24,547 bases of DNA from Clostridia bacterium (lineage in GTDB: Bacteria; Bacillota; Clostridia; Oscillospirales; CAG-272), in the NCBI GenBank assembly GCA_017455945.1, contig JAFTLM010000177.1, forward strand, positions 1 to 24,547. The letters are read 5' to 3'. Each line of letters begins with the position of its first letter. Within the stretch, counting starts at the first letter, position 1. Both the position numbers and the translations under genes were made by a program. Below the pieces are notes generated by a model. It did not search any database, had not been told where the DNA came from, and saw only the letters and a program-made list of their open reading frames with translations. This document shows, one piece after another, positions 6,447 through 13,103 of the stretch.

Positions 6447-7283
6447 ATGTCAAATAATTGGGTCGTAGAAAACCTGCAAAATGCGCTCGATACGTGGAAC
6501 GGCAAACTCTCCGAAATATGGCGGTTGCTTACGGAAACTCCCGAAACATTCAAAGGCGGAACTATATGGACGGTTATGGTGAATATAAACGAGGCACTTA
6601 AAGCGGTTGGTTACGCACTACTGGTGCTGTTTTTTCTTATGGGGATTATGCGGCAGTTCAATTCCTTTCAAGAAATAAAGCGCCCGGAGCAGGCGCTTAA
6701 ACTGTTTATCCGCTTTGTTCTGGCAAAATCGGCTATAACGTGGGGACTTGACCTTATGATGGCGATGTTTAATATCGCGCAAGGTATCATATCCGAGATC
6801 ATGTCCGCTTCGGGAGTTTCGGGTACAGGAGAGGCGTATCTGCCCGATGGTATAATATCCGCTATTGAAAATTGTGGTTTTTGGGAGTCTATTCCTCTAT
6901 GGGCGGTAACGCTTATAGGGAGCTTGCTTGTATGGGTACTGTCGTTTGTTATGATTCTAACCGTATACGGGCGGTTCTTCCGACTGTATATCTATACCGC
7001 GATTGCTCCTGTACCTATGGCATCATTCGCGGGAGAGGAAACTTCTCATATAGGTAAATCGTTTATAAAGTCTTTTGCGGCGGTATGCCTTGAGGGCGCG
7101 ATAATTATACTCGCTTGTATAATCTATTCGCTGTTTGCTTCCTCGCCTCCGTCTGTGGATATGGATTCTTCCGCGGTAACGCAGGTGTGGACGTATATTG
7201 GTGAGCTTTTATTTAATATGCTCGTGCTTGTAGGGACAATAAAACTTTCCGACAGGGTAGTAAAAGAAATGATGGGATTGTAA
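6447..7283 (+). CDS. VirB6/TrbL-like conjugation channel membrane protein
   Basis: A 278-residue protein with at least five or six hydrophobic segments, including ALLVLFFLMGIM (about 55-70), AVTLIGSLLVWVLSFVMILTVY (about 150-172) and AAVCLEGAIIILACIIYSLF (about 213-232). The conserved patch GRFFRLYIYTAIAPVPMASF (about 173-192) with its APVPMA core is typical of the VirB6/TrbL-like proteins of Tn1549-type elements. It forms part of the inner membrane channel. The start has GGTGGGAG just upstream and the gene is 18 bases after the VirB2-like gene, in the same operon. It appears full length, ending KEMMGL. A new transcription unit (ATPase 2) follows. Confidence 0.8.
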   Translation: MSNNWVVENLQNALDTWNGKLSEIWRLLTETPETFKGGTIWTVMVNINEALKAVGYALLVLFFLMGIMRQFNSFQEIKRPEQALKLFIRFVLAKSAITWGLDLMMAMFNIAQGIISEIMSASGVSGTGEAYLPDGIISAIENCGFWESIPLWAVTLIGSLLVWVLSFVMILTVYGRFFRLYIYTAIAPVPMASFAGEETSHIGKSFIKSFAAVCLEGAIIILACIIYSLFASSPPSVDMDSSAVTQVWTYIGELLFNMLVLVGTIKLSDRVVKEMMGL

Positions 7284-7294
7284 ATATGTAAAAA

Positions 7295-7308
7295 CGTGAA
7301 TATTCACG
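7295..7308. repeat. Perfect 14-bp palindrome
   Basis: CGTGAATATTCACG is a perfect palindrome 12 bases after the virB6-like stop codon and about 30 bases upstream of the -35 box of the ATPase 2 promoter. It could be an operator, or a hairpin at the end of the virB6 message; there is no T-run for an intrinsic terminator. Confidence 0.5.
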
Positions 7309-7336
7309 CAAAAATCATATTTATTTTGCGGAACTA

Positions 7337-7365
7337 TTGACATATTTCATGCGTTGAAGTATAAT
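7337..7365 (+). promoter_or_regulatory. Consensus sigma-A promoter (ATPase 2)
   Basis: TTGACA (7337-7342), a 17-base spacer and TATAAT (7360-7365) form a perfect consensus promoter 52 bases upstream of the ATPase 2 start. The first 14 bases (TTGACATATTTCAT) are almost the same as at the promoter of the hypothetical gene at 11672 (TTGACATATATCAT). Confidence 0.8.
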
Positions 7366-7417
7366 AAATATGGAAAATGCAAATAACAACTGCAAAATAG
7401 ATATATAAAAAGGTGAA

Positions 7418-8731
7418 ATGTTTATGGAAAGAGCACTTATTTCAAAGCTGGTAGAATGGAAAGAGAAGCAAAACCGAAAACCTCTGATATTGAAAGGCGT
7501 AAGACAATGCGGGAAAACATATATGCTTAAAGAATTTGGAAGCAGATATTATGAAAGCACAGCTTATTTTAACTTTGAAGAAACCGAAAGCTTAAGATCT
7601 GTGTTTGATAAGGATTATGATACAAGCAGAATTATTTTTGAACTTGAACTTGTACTCGGAAAAACAATAAAAAAAGAAAATACTCTTATTATTTTCGACG
7701 AAATTCAAGAGTGTGGCAGAGCGATTACTTCTATGAAGTATTTCTGCGAAAATGCGCCCGAATATCATATTGTTTGTGTAGGCTCGCTTCTTGGAATAGC
7801 TTTGCAAAAAAATCTTTCTTTTCCCGTTGGCAAGGTTGATTTTTTAACTCTTTATCCTATGAGCTTTGTTGAATTTTTGAGAGCATCGGGACCTGAAAAT
7901 TTAGCTGATTATGTGGAGAAGATAGACGGTGCAGTGGCTATTCCGGAAGTGATTTCGGATAAGCTTTCAACATCGCTAAGGCAGTACTATATAACGGGAG
8001 GAATGCCCGAGGTAGTTAAAACTTGGTGCGATACTCATGATATAGAAAAAGTTGAAGCTATACAGCAAGCTATTATAAACAGCTACGAGCTTGACTTTGC
8101 AAAGCACGCTCCCACAAAAGATTTTCCAAAGTTATCTGCGATATGGCGTTCCATTCCGGAACAGCTTGCAAAAGAAAATACAAAGTTTATTTTCAGCCAC
8201 GTGAAAAAAGGGTGGCGTTCAAAGGATTTGGAGGATGCACTTGAATGGCTTATAAGTGCGGGGCTGGTATATAAGGTATGCAAGATCGAAAAGCCGTGTA
8301 TACCGCTTTCATCATATGCAGATGATACGTCGTTTAAGCTATATATGTCGGACGTTGGGATTTTGCGTAAGCTTTCAAAGCTGCCGTATGAGGTAGTTCT
8401 TGATTCCACTCCCAACTATAAGGAGTTCAAAGGCTCTATGACGGAAAATTACGTTCTCTGCGAGATAATCAAATCCATTGACGATACTGCGTATTATTGG
8501 TCAAGCGGTAACGTGGCGGAGGTCGATTTTGTTATTCAATGTGGAAAAGAGATAGTTCCTATTGAGGTGAAATCAGAAAAGAATATACGCGCCCGTTCAC
8601 TTGCTGAGTACAGAAAAAAATATGAGCCGAAATATTCTGTTAAAACTTCTATGAAGAATTCCGTCGATACGGAAGAGGTTTTGAATATTCCACTTTACGC
8701 GATATCTTCAATGAATAATTTTATTAAATAA
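7418..8731 (+). CDS. AAA_14/DUF4143-type ATPase with PD-(D/E)XK-like C-terminus (ATPase 2)
   Basis: A 437-residue ATPase. The Walker A motif is GVRQCGKT (residues 27-34) and Walker B is LIIFDEIQ (D94-E95), followed by the typical SLLGIAL and LYPMSFVEFL segments of the AAA_14/DUF4143 family. The C-terminal part holds ENYVLCEI and then AEVDFVI...PIEVKS, with D370, E383 and K385 in a good PD-(D/E)XK arrangement, so here the nuclease-fold residues are kept. The start is ATG 7418 or ATG 7424; AGGTG at 7411-7415 is better spaced for 7424. It has its own promoter and terminator and interrupts the conjugation operon between virB6 and prgI. The cellular function of the family is not established. Confidence 0.85.
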   Translation: MFMERALISKLVEWKEKQNRKPLILKGVRQCGKTYMLKEFGSRYYESTAYFNFEETESLRSVFDKDYDTSRIIFELELVLGKTIKKENTLIIFDEIQECGRAITSMKYFCENAPEYHIVCVGSLLGIALQKNLSFPVGKVDFLTLYPMSFVEFLRASGPENLADYVEKIDGAVAIPEVISDKLSTSLRQYYITGGMPEVVKTWCDTHDIEKVEAIQQAIINSYELDFAKHAPTKDFPKLSAIWRSIPEQLAKENTKFIFSHVKKGWRSKDLEDALEWLISAGLVYKVCKIEKPCIPLSSYADDTSFKLYMSDVGILRKLSKLPYEVVLDSTPNYKEFKGSMTENYVLCEIIKSIDDTAYYWSSGNVAEVDFVIQCGKEIVPIEVKSEKNIRARSLAEYRKKYEPKYSVKTSMKNSVDTEEVLNIPLYAISSMNNFIK

Positions 8732-8750
8732 AAACCGAATAAAAAACGAA

Positions 8751-8778
8751 AACGTCATCCGGGCAGATGGCGTTTTTT
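8751..8778 (+). terminator. Intrinsic terminator after ATPase 2
   Basis: AACGTCATC (8751-8759) pairs with GATGGCGTT (8766-8774) as a 9-bp stem with one T-G pair and a 6-base loop, followed by a T-run to 8778. This would stop ATPase 2 transcripts, and any virB6 read-through, 21 bases before prgI starts. Confidence 0.85.
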
Positions 8779-8799
8779 GTATATATAGGGGTGATGTAG

Positions 8800-9111
8800 A
8801 TGGAAATAAAAATAAACAAAGAAATAAAAGAATATAACGAAACGATATTTTTCGGGCTTTCGGCAAGGCCGTTCGTGTTTTCCGTTCTTACTTGCCTTGC
8901 GGCTGTCGGGATATATTTTCTTTTGAAGCCTTATCTTGATACAGAAACGCTTTCCTGGGTGTGCATATTGGGAGCTGTACCATTTGCCGCATTGGGCTTT
9001 ATAAAATACAACGGAATGAATGCCGAAAAGATATTGCGGGCGTGGATTCGCTCGGAGATATTGATGCCAAGATTTTTAGTTTTCAAAGGAGAAAACAATA
9101 AGTATACGTGA
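8800..9111 (+). CDS. PrgI family (VirB3-like) conjugation protein
   Basis: A 103-residue protein beginning MEIKINKEIKEYNET, with two adjacent hydrophobic segments (about 26-44 and 52-68) and a conserved end ILMPRFLVFKGEN. Start, length and both end signatures match the PrgI/VirB3-like proteins that normally sit directly before virB4 in Tn1549-type elements. The protein is a small inner membrane partner of the VirB4 ATPase. GGGGTGATG lies just upstream of the start. Here virB4 is about 4 kb away, displaced by a foreign block and a terminator. No promoter is visible between the previous terminator and this gene. Confidence 0.8.
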   Translation: MEIKINKEIKEYNETIFFGLSARPFVFSVLTCLAAVGIYFLLKPYLDTETLSWVCILGAVPFAALGFIKYNGMNAEKILRAWIRSEILMPRFLVFKGENNKYT

Positions 9112-9120
9112 TTTTCAGTC

Positions 9121-9171
9121 AATATATTAAAGCCAAGTGCTTTTGCATTAGGCTTTAATATATTGTTTTTT
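9121..9171 (+). terminator. Strong intrinsic terminator after prgI
   Basis: AATATATTAAAGCC (9121-9134) pairs perfectly with GGCTTTAATATATT (9151-9164) over 14 bp around a 16-base loop, followed by G and six T. It lies 9 bases after the prgI stop and just before the end of the opposing gene at 9183, so it may also block antisense read-through. Confidence 0.85.
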
Positions 9172-9182
9172 GCTAAAATGCT

Positions 9183-10229
9183 TTACAAATTCTTGCCAAT
9201 AAAACGAGTGGGATTTTTACCATAGTTTACATAGCGTATAGCTTCAACTATTTCATTTTTTCGGTCATCTGCGTTCGGCAAATCGCAAACGATATCGTTC
9301 AAATCATACGGTCCGTTGCGGAAATGCCCGACTGATGCCCCGTGAAATTCACCGTCAATTAAAAGATATTGAAGCGGTTCACAGTCATATTCAAGTCCTT
9401 TGGTTAGGTCCTTTGCAAACTCTTTTAATATATGTTCGTGAGCTTTATAAAGAAAATCATTTCTGTGAAGTGCATAAACAAAATTTAAAGGTTTAGGCGC
9501 ATAACTTTCAAGCAGTTCTGCGTCGGTTTTCAGCATATAACCTCTATCCGATGCCGTCAATATGCTCTCTCCCACAAGCTCGTTTATCGCAAGTTTGATT
9601 TCTTTTTCGGGGACTTTATAGAAAGATTTTGCCATCGCGCTATCAAACCATACGATCCTGTAAGCAAAACGTTGAAGCACGATTTTAAGCGCTTCTGTTT
9701 TTGAATATTTATTTAAATCAACGTTCGGGAATATTTCCTTGAATTTGTACCAGCCGCGGTCCCATTCGCCGTCATATTGGTCTTCATAAATCAAAAAAGC
9801 TTCCTGCAAACGGTGAAGAACAGGTGTAATTTGCTTTACAAGCAACCCCGTTTCTTCCTTGATTTGCTGAATGTTAAAAGGCCCTGCGGTTTCAATAAGT
9901 TTCAAAATTTGAATTTGTTCGGGCGTAGGCTTTGTAAGTGGTTTGCGGTAAATCGCCGCAAAAAGCTCCATATCTTCGGGTACAATCCAACCGAGGTTGC
10001 CGCCGGCGAAACGTCCTTTAACGAGTTTACGTTCAAACTGACGCGTTCGGTTAAATGCTATATCGTTGAAATTTGCACGAAAAGTGAGAGTGGGTGGCTC
10101 TCCGAAGCCGTTCCAATACACGTTTTGCCCCGGTTGGGTGTCACGGTATAGCGATATATATTCTTCTTTATCCGCCTTGTTCAAAAAGCATTGGCGCTCC
10201 ATTCGTAGAGAAATTATTTTTTCATCCAT
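9183..10229 (-). CDS. AlkZ-related winged-helix protein
   Basis: A 348-residue protein from ATG at 10229-10227 (MDEKIISLRMERQCFL), chosen because AAAGGA lies about 10 bases upstream and the start is one base after the stop of the upstream gene. The longer frame would run through that gene's 3' end. The content looks like the AlkZ/YcaQ-related family of winged-helix DNA-binding proteins: a winged-helix stretch (about 120-165, EQIQILKLIETAGPFNIQQI), a second region (about 190-270), and a C-terminal barrel-like part with QYLLIDGEFHGASVGHFRNG. True AlkZ unhooks DNA crosslinks as a glycosylase. Whether this relative has glycosylase activity cannot be told. Probably co-transcribed and translationally coupled with the DUF3795-like gene. 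Confidence 0.65.
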   Translation of the reverse strand: MDEKIISLRMERQCFLNKADKEEYISLYRDTQPGQNVYWNGFGEPPTLTFRANFNDIAFNRTRQFERKLVKGRFAGGNLGWIVPEDMELFAAIYRKPLTKPTPEQIQILKLIETAGPFNIQQIKEETGLLVKQITPVLHRLQEAFLIYEDQYDGEWDRGWYKFKEIFPNVDLNKYSKTEALKIVLQRFAYRIVWFDSAMAKSFYKVPEKEIKLAINELVGESILTASDRGYMLKTDAELLESYAPKPLNFVYALHRNDFLYKAHEHILKEFAKDLTKGLEYDCEPLQYLLIDGEFHGASVGHFRNGPYDLNDIVCDLPNADDRKNEIVEAIRYVNYGKNPTRFIGKNL

Positions 10230-10230
10230 A

Positions 10231-10512
10231 TCAATTCTTTCCTTTCGATTCTTTATGCCACTGTTTGCATTGTTCGATCCTTGCACCTACGGGGTTATCA
10301 CCGTGCTCTGTGTCGCAGGAATACTGCATAAGAAGCTCGCAAGGAATATCCTCGCATTCGCCGCAATGCACAATGCTTTTATTCTGACAACATACGGCAA
10401 TGGGACACTCGCCGTGGAAAGGGTGCCCGCCCGTTTCTATGCAACCGCCGCACCCGCAAGGTTCTTTGTACTTACATTCTGTGCAGTGAAGCCCGCATCT
10501 TGAATCAATCAT
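10231..10512 (-). CDS. Cys-rich DUF3795-like small protein
   Basis: A 93-residue protein with 14 cysteines, starting MIDSRCGLHCTECKYKEPCG and continuing with CxGC, CC and CGECxxxPC clusters. This is the DUF3795 pattern: short cysteine-rich proteins thought to bind metal, probably zinc or iron-sulfur. No biochemical function is established. GGAGGTAA lies 7 bases upstream of the start. The stop (TGA 10233-10231) is one base from the ATG of the AlkZ-related gene, so the two form an operon. It reads in the same direction as the WYL regulator gene upstream. Confidence 0.75.
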   Translation of the reverse strand: MIDSRCGLHCTECKYKEPCGCGGCIETGGHPFHGECPIAVCCQNKSIVHCGECEDIPCELLMQYSCDTEHGDNPVGARIEQCKQWHKESKGKN

Positions 10513-10531
10513 AATGTATTACCTCCGTTTT

Positions 10532-10562
10532 TTCTTTACTGTAACACATTAAACACGACAAC
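10532..10562 (-). promoter_or_regulatory. Possible operator/promoter upstream of the DUF3795-AlkZ-like operon
   Basis: The 59-base gap between the WYL gene and the DUF3795-like gene contains, on the minus strand, GACATACAGTTGTC, a dyad GACA-N6-TGTC. TTGTCG followed 17 bases later by TAAAGA is a weak promoter-like pair. The dyad could be the site of the neighbouring WYL regulator. Both are tentative. Confidence 0.3.
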
Positions 10563-10571
10563 TGTATGTCA

Positions 10572-11471
10572 TCATTCATATAAATTTTTTATGGATTCAA
10601 GCGTTGATTTCATCAGAACAACCATTTCAGCGGGAGCAAGAATCTTCACTTTGTTGCCAAAGCTGAGAAACCACTCTATCGCTCCTTGTTGGGTGGTAAA
10701 ACCCCATTCGGTATATAATTTGCCGTCATCTTGCTCTGTAAAGCAGTTGCTGCCGTATTCTTCTACAAGCCTATATTTTACGGAAGGCTCGTAGACGGCG
10801 GAAACGATATAGTCATCTGTCATATGAGAGCCGAACTGCTTCTTTTCTTCGGGTACATCTCTTATGGCAAATTTCTCATCGGTAATCTTTAAATTCCAAA
10901 GTCTGCGGAGCTTGTACATACGAAAATCCAACCGTTCCTTGCAAAAGCCGAACACATACCAATCCGACCATTTGAAAACAATAAGATACGGCTCTATTTT
11001 CTTGTCTGCCTCGCCTTTGTTATAGCAGTAGTGGAATGAAATACACCTTGATTCTTTGATTGCCTGTTTTATGGCATCTATTTTATCGGCTAAATCGTCC
11101 TTGTAAAAGGAAGATAGGTCTATTATCATATTATCCGCAAGTTTTATGGCAGAACTTGCGCCTATTTTTTGTGCTAACTTCTCCGCCGTTTCGGAATTTG
11201 AAATGCTGTCAAGGGTCTTAAGCCCGGTAAATATATTGGCAAGCTCCTGTTCTGTAAATACAGTGGTATCAAGGGCGAAGCCGGGCATAATGGAAATGCC
11301 ACCTCCCACCCCACGCGAGGTAACTATAGGGATACCCGCTTTGCATATATCCTCGATATCTCTGTTGATTGTGCGGCGCGATACCTCGAATTTTTCGGCG
11401 AGATATGGTGCAGTAACGCACTTTTTCTGTTGCAGTGTTGTGATTATTCCTATAAGGCGGTCTATTTTCAT
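10572..11471 (-). CDS. WYL-domain transcriptional regulator (YafY-type)
   Basis: A 299-residue protein. The N-terminal helix-turn-helix (about 1-60, MKIDRLIGIITTLQQKKCVT, then FEVSRRTINRDIEDICKAGI and SRGVGGGISI) is the DeoR-like HTH_11 module. The WYL domain covers about 135-240, with ISFHYCYNKGEADKKIEPYL and DWYVFGFCKERLDFRMYKLR, followed by a C-terminal WCX-like extension. Family members sense ligands or nucleic acids and regulate adjacent genes, often in stress or defence loci. It lies upstream of and codirectional with the DUF3795/AlkZ-like pair and divergent from the hypothetical gene at 11672. AAAGGTA precedes the start. The likely targets are its neighbours (inference). Confidence 0.85.
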   Translation of the reverse strand: MKIDRLIGIITTLQQKKCVTAPYLAEKFEVSRRTINRDIEDICKAGIPIVTSRGVGGGISIMPGFALDTTVFTEQELANIFTGLKTLDSISNSETAEKLAQKIGASSAIKLADNMIIDLSSFYKDDLADKIDAIKQAIKESRCISFHYCYNKGEADKKIEPYLIVFKWSDWYVFGFCKERLDFRMYKLRRLWNLKITDEKFAIRDVPEEKKQFGSHMTDDYIVSAVYEPSVKYRLVEEYGSNCFTEQDDGKLYTEWGFTTQQGAIEWFLSFGNKVKILAPAEMVVLMKSTLESIKNLYE

Positions 11472-11671
11472 TATGTAGTACCTTTATTCCAGATGTTTTT
11501 TGTTCGTAAGAACTTATTGCTTATATTCTACCACAACAATAGTAGGGTGTCTATATACAATTATTTGAATTTTATATTAAATGCTATGTTGACATATATC
11601 ATAAAACTATGCTACACTATTAAAAATGGTAATATGATTGATATTGCAATATAAAAATAACGGAGAGAAAT
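11472..11671. other. Divergent intergenic region (200 bases)
   Basis: It separates the WYL regulator (leftward) from the hypothetical gene (rightward). It contains the rightward promoter at 11589-11618. Near the regulator start it has GTTC-N4-GAAC (about 11504-11515), a short dyad that may be an autoregulatory site. On the minus strand TAGAAT (around 11530) is a possible -10 box without a clear -35. Confidence 0.4.
11589..11618 (+). promoter_or_regulatory. Sigma-A promoter for hypothetical gene
   Basis: TTGACA (11589-11594), an 18-base spacer and TACACT (11613-11618). Transcription would start about 50 bases before the ATG at 11672. Confidence 0.65.
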
Positions 11672-12778
11672 ATGAACTTTGAATATCAAAAATCAATAGA
11701 CTTTCTTCTTGAAAACGGCAGAGATGTAATTCAATACCGTTTGCATAAAGATATACTTCACGATCTTACAGAAGCAGAGGAAGCGGCACTTCTGGAAAAG
11801 GTGATGCAAACTCCCGAATATCAGTTGCTTTTAACACACGTTAAACCAAACGGATATATCGGCACAGGTATGCACTCTTGGGATAAATTCAAATCATCTC
11901 ATCTTGATGACGGAGAAAACGCTGCAAGACTTTTACATAATTACGGAATACCCAAGGATATGCCTATCGTACAGAACTTTGTAAAAGCTATGCGTGATGA
12001 TTCAGTATTAGAGAAAGAGTTTTCATATTACAATCCCGAAAAGGTGCGATTCGAAACACGAAGTATCGGTATCAACAGCGGCTCATCTCTTGACGTTACG
12101 CTGTACGCTTGTCAGGCTTTGCTCGGATATGGTGACGACCCCGAAATGCAGCATTTCGTTGATGCTTCCTATAAGGCATTCGTCAGCTTGCTTGATTACG
12201 AGTCGGCAGACGAGATCACGACATTTAATCCAAATCTCAAGAGAAAATATAACTATCCCACCATCACTCCCGACACCTATTTCCCGTGCCAATACCATCT
12301 TGAAACTTTGGCAGAAACACAGGGGTGGCGTACAGAGGAAAGGATTGCCCGTCTTGCCGAAGCAATCGACCACCACGACAGAATCACAAAGGATTTTGGC
12401 GGCTTTGCGGTAAAGATAGGCAGCAAGCAGGTCGGCCCCGGATGGGCGTATATGAATCCATTTTTCTCTCTGTCATTTCCGCAGAAAGCGCCTAATCACA
12501 GAAAGACATTGACCGCGCTTGCAAAGGTTACGGGAGATAGAACGCAAGTGGTTAGAGAATCGGTTGAAACTTTGCTTGAAATGCTGTCCGAAGACGGTGT
12601 TCTCCGCACCACATTCACCTCGTCCTATGAAAAAAGCCGCTTCAAGGATAATTTCCGCAGCGGACATCCTTATGCCGAGGTTGGACTTGAACCCGACCAC
12701 AGAAAAGATACGGCGATATGGTGTGAGCTGACATTTTGGGCGGTAGAGTTTTTGCATATTATATATAAATATATTTGA
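11672..12778 (+). CDS. Hypothetical protein, predicted helical repeat (alpha-toroid-like)
   Basis: A 368-residue soluble protein with no signal peptide or membrane segment; CGGAGAGA lies before the ATG. I do not recognise a named family. The text is helix-rich, with recurring blocks that end in Gly or Pro turns: MHSWDKFKSSHLDDGENAAR, SIGINSGSSLDVTLYACQAL, TPDTYFPCQYHLETLAETQG, then AIWCELTFWAVEFLHIIY at the C-terminus. This gives the impression of an alpha/alpha toroid such as prenyltransferase-like or squalene-cyclase-like repeats. Conserved-looking His, Asp and Trp residues (HSWDKF; DHHDRI) suggest a pocket. It is divergent from the WYL regulator and may be its target. It may be chromosomal cargo unrelated to conjugation. 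Confidence 0.7.
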   Translation: MNFEYQKSIDFLLENGRDVIQYRLHKDILHDLTEAEEAALLEKVMQTPEYQLLLTHVKPNGYIGTGMHSWDKFKSSHLDDGENAARLLHNYGIPKDMPIVQNFVKAMRDDSVLEKEFSYYNPEKVRFETRSIGINSGSSLDVTLYACQALLGYGDDPEMQHFVDASYKAFVSLLDYESADEITTFNPNLKRKYNYPTITPDTYFPCQYHLETLAETQGWRTEERIARLAEAIDHHDRITKDFGGFAVKIGSKQVGPGWAYMNPFFSLSFPQKAPNHRKTLTALAKVTGDRTQVVRESVETLLEMLSEDGVLRTTFTSSYEKSRFKDNFRSGHPYAEVGLEPDHRKDTAIWCELTFWAVEFLHIIYKYI

Positions 12779-12829
12779 GTTTATATTGTTTCGTACAACT
12801 TGGTTTTCGTAAGAAAGTGCATAATTAAG

Positions 12830-12866
12830 ACGGCAAGAGATAGTCTAATCGGCTACCTCTAGCCGT
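12830..12866 (+). ncRNA. Segment with two mutually exclusive hairpins (possible leader RNA)
   Basis: Structure A: CGGCTA (12850-12855) pairs with TAGCCG (12860-12865) around CCTC. Structure B: ACGGC (12830-12834), AGAG and TAG pair with CTA, CTCT and GCCGT (12862-12866) around a 9-base loop. The 3' arm is used by both, so only one can form at a time. Such competing stems are the hallmark of attenuators, but no known riboswitch consensus is recognised here. Confidence 0.25.
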
Positions 12867-12969
12867 TTATTAAGTTTTGCAGAATTTTAAGGCATAGTTT
12901 TTTTAATAGGGCTTTCAGTGTTGCATCCGAGAACGCAAAAGATTCAAATGGAATAGGAAAGGAACAGAA

Positions 12970-13023
12970 ATGTGGTTAAGTGCACTTGCGAAAAGAGATA
13001 CCAGAATGCGAGGAAATATGTGA
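12970..13023 (+). CDS. Possible 17-residue short ORF upstream of virB4
   Basis: ATG 12970 to TGA 13021-13023 encodes MWLSALAKRDTRMRGNM, with AAAGGA six bases upstream of the start. It is too short to judge by composition and no homologue is recognised. It could be a leader peptide, the 3' remnant of a lost gene (the frame stays open upstream to 12910), or chance. Confidence 0.2.
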   Translation: MWLSALAKRDTRMRGNM

Positions 13024-13103
13024 AGCAAGAGTTTACGCATAGGCAGATGAACAAATGGAAATAAACAAATAATCAAATAATATAACGAAGAAGGGGATGA
13101 GAA

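Larger units (their letters stand above)
12779..13103. other. 325-base gap before virB4 with structured RNA-like segment and short ORF
   Basis: No long gene is present. At 12830-12866 two alternative hairpins are possible (listed separately). A palindrome AAGTGCACTT lies at 12978-12987. A 17-codon open frame (12970-13023, MWLSALAKRDTRMRGNM) has AAAGGA six bases upstream. No convincing promoter for virB4 is visible; CATAAT at 12820-12825 is a lone -10-like box. AAGGGGATGAG serves as the virB4 ribosome binding site. Confidence 0.5.

Noticed and set aside
5933..6553. 206-codon minus-strand frame
   Set aside because: It crosses three genes on the plus strand (virD4 end, VirB2-like, virB6 start) that have start-stop coupling and recognisable motifs.
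12850..12872. CGGCTA-CCTC-TAGCCG hairpin as an intrinsic terminator
   Set aside because: The stem is only 6 bp and is followed by TTTATTAAG and not a clean T-run; it is reported as part of the alternative structures.
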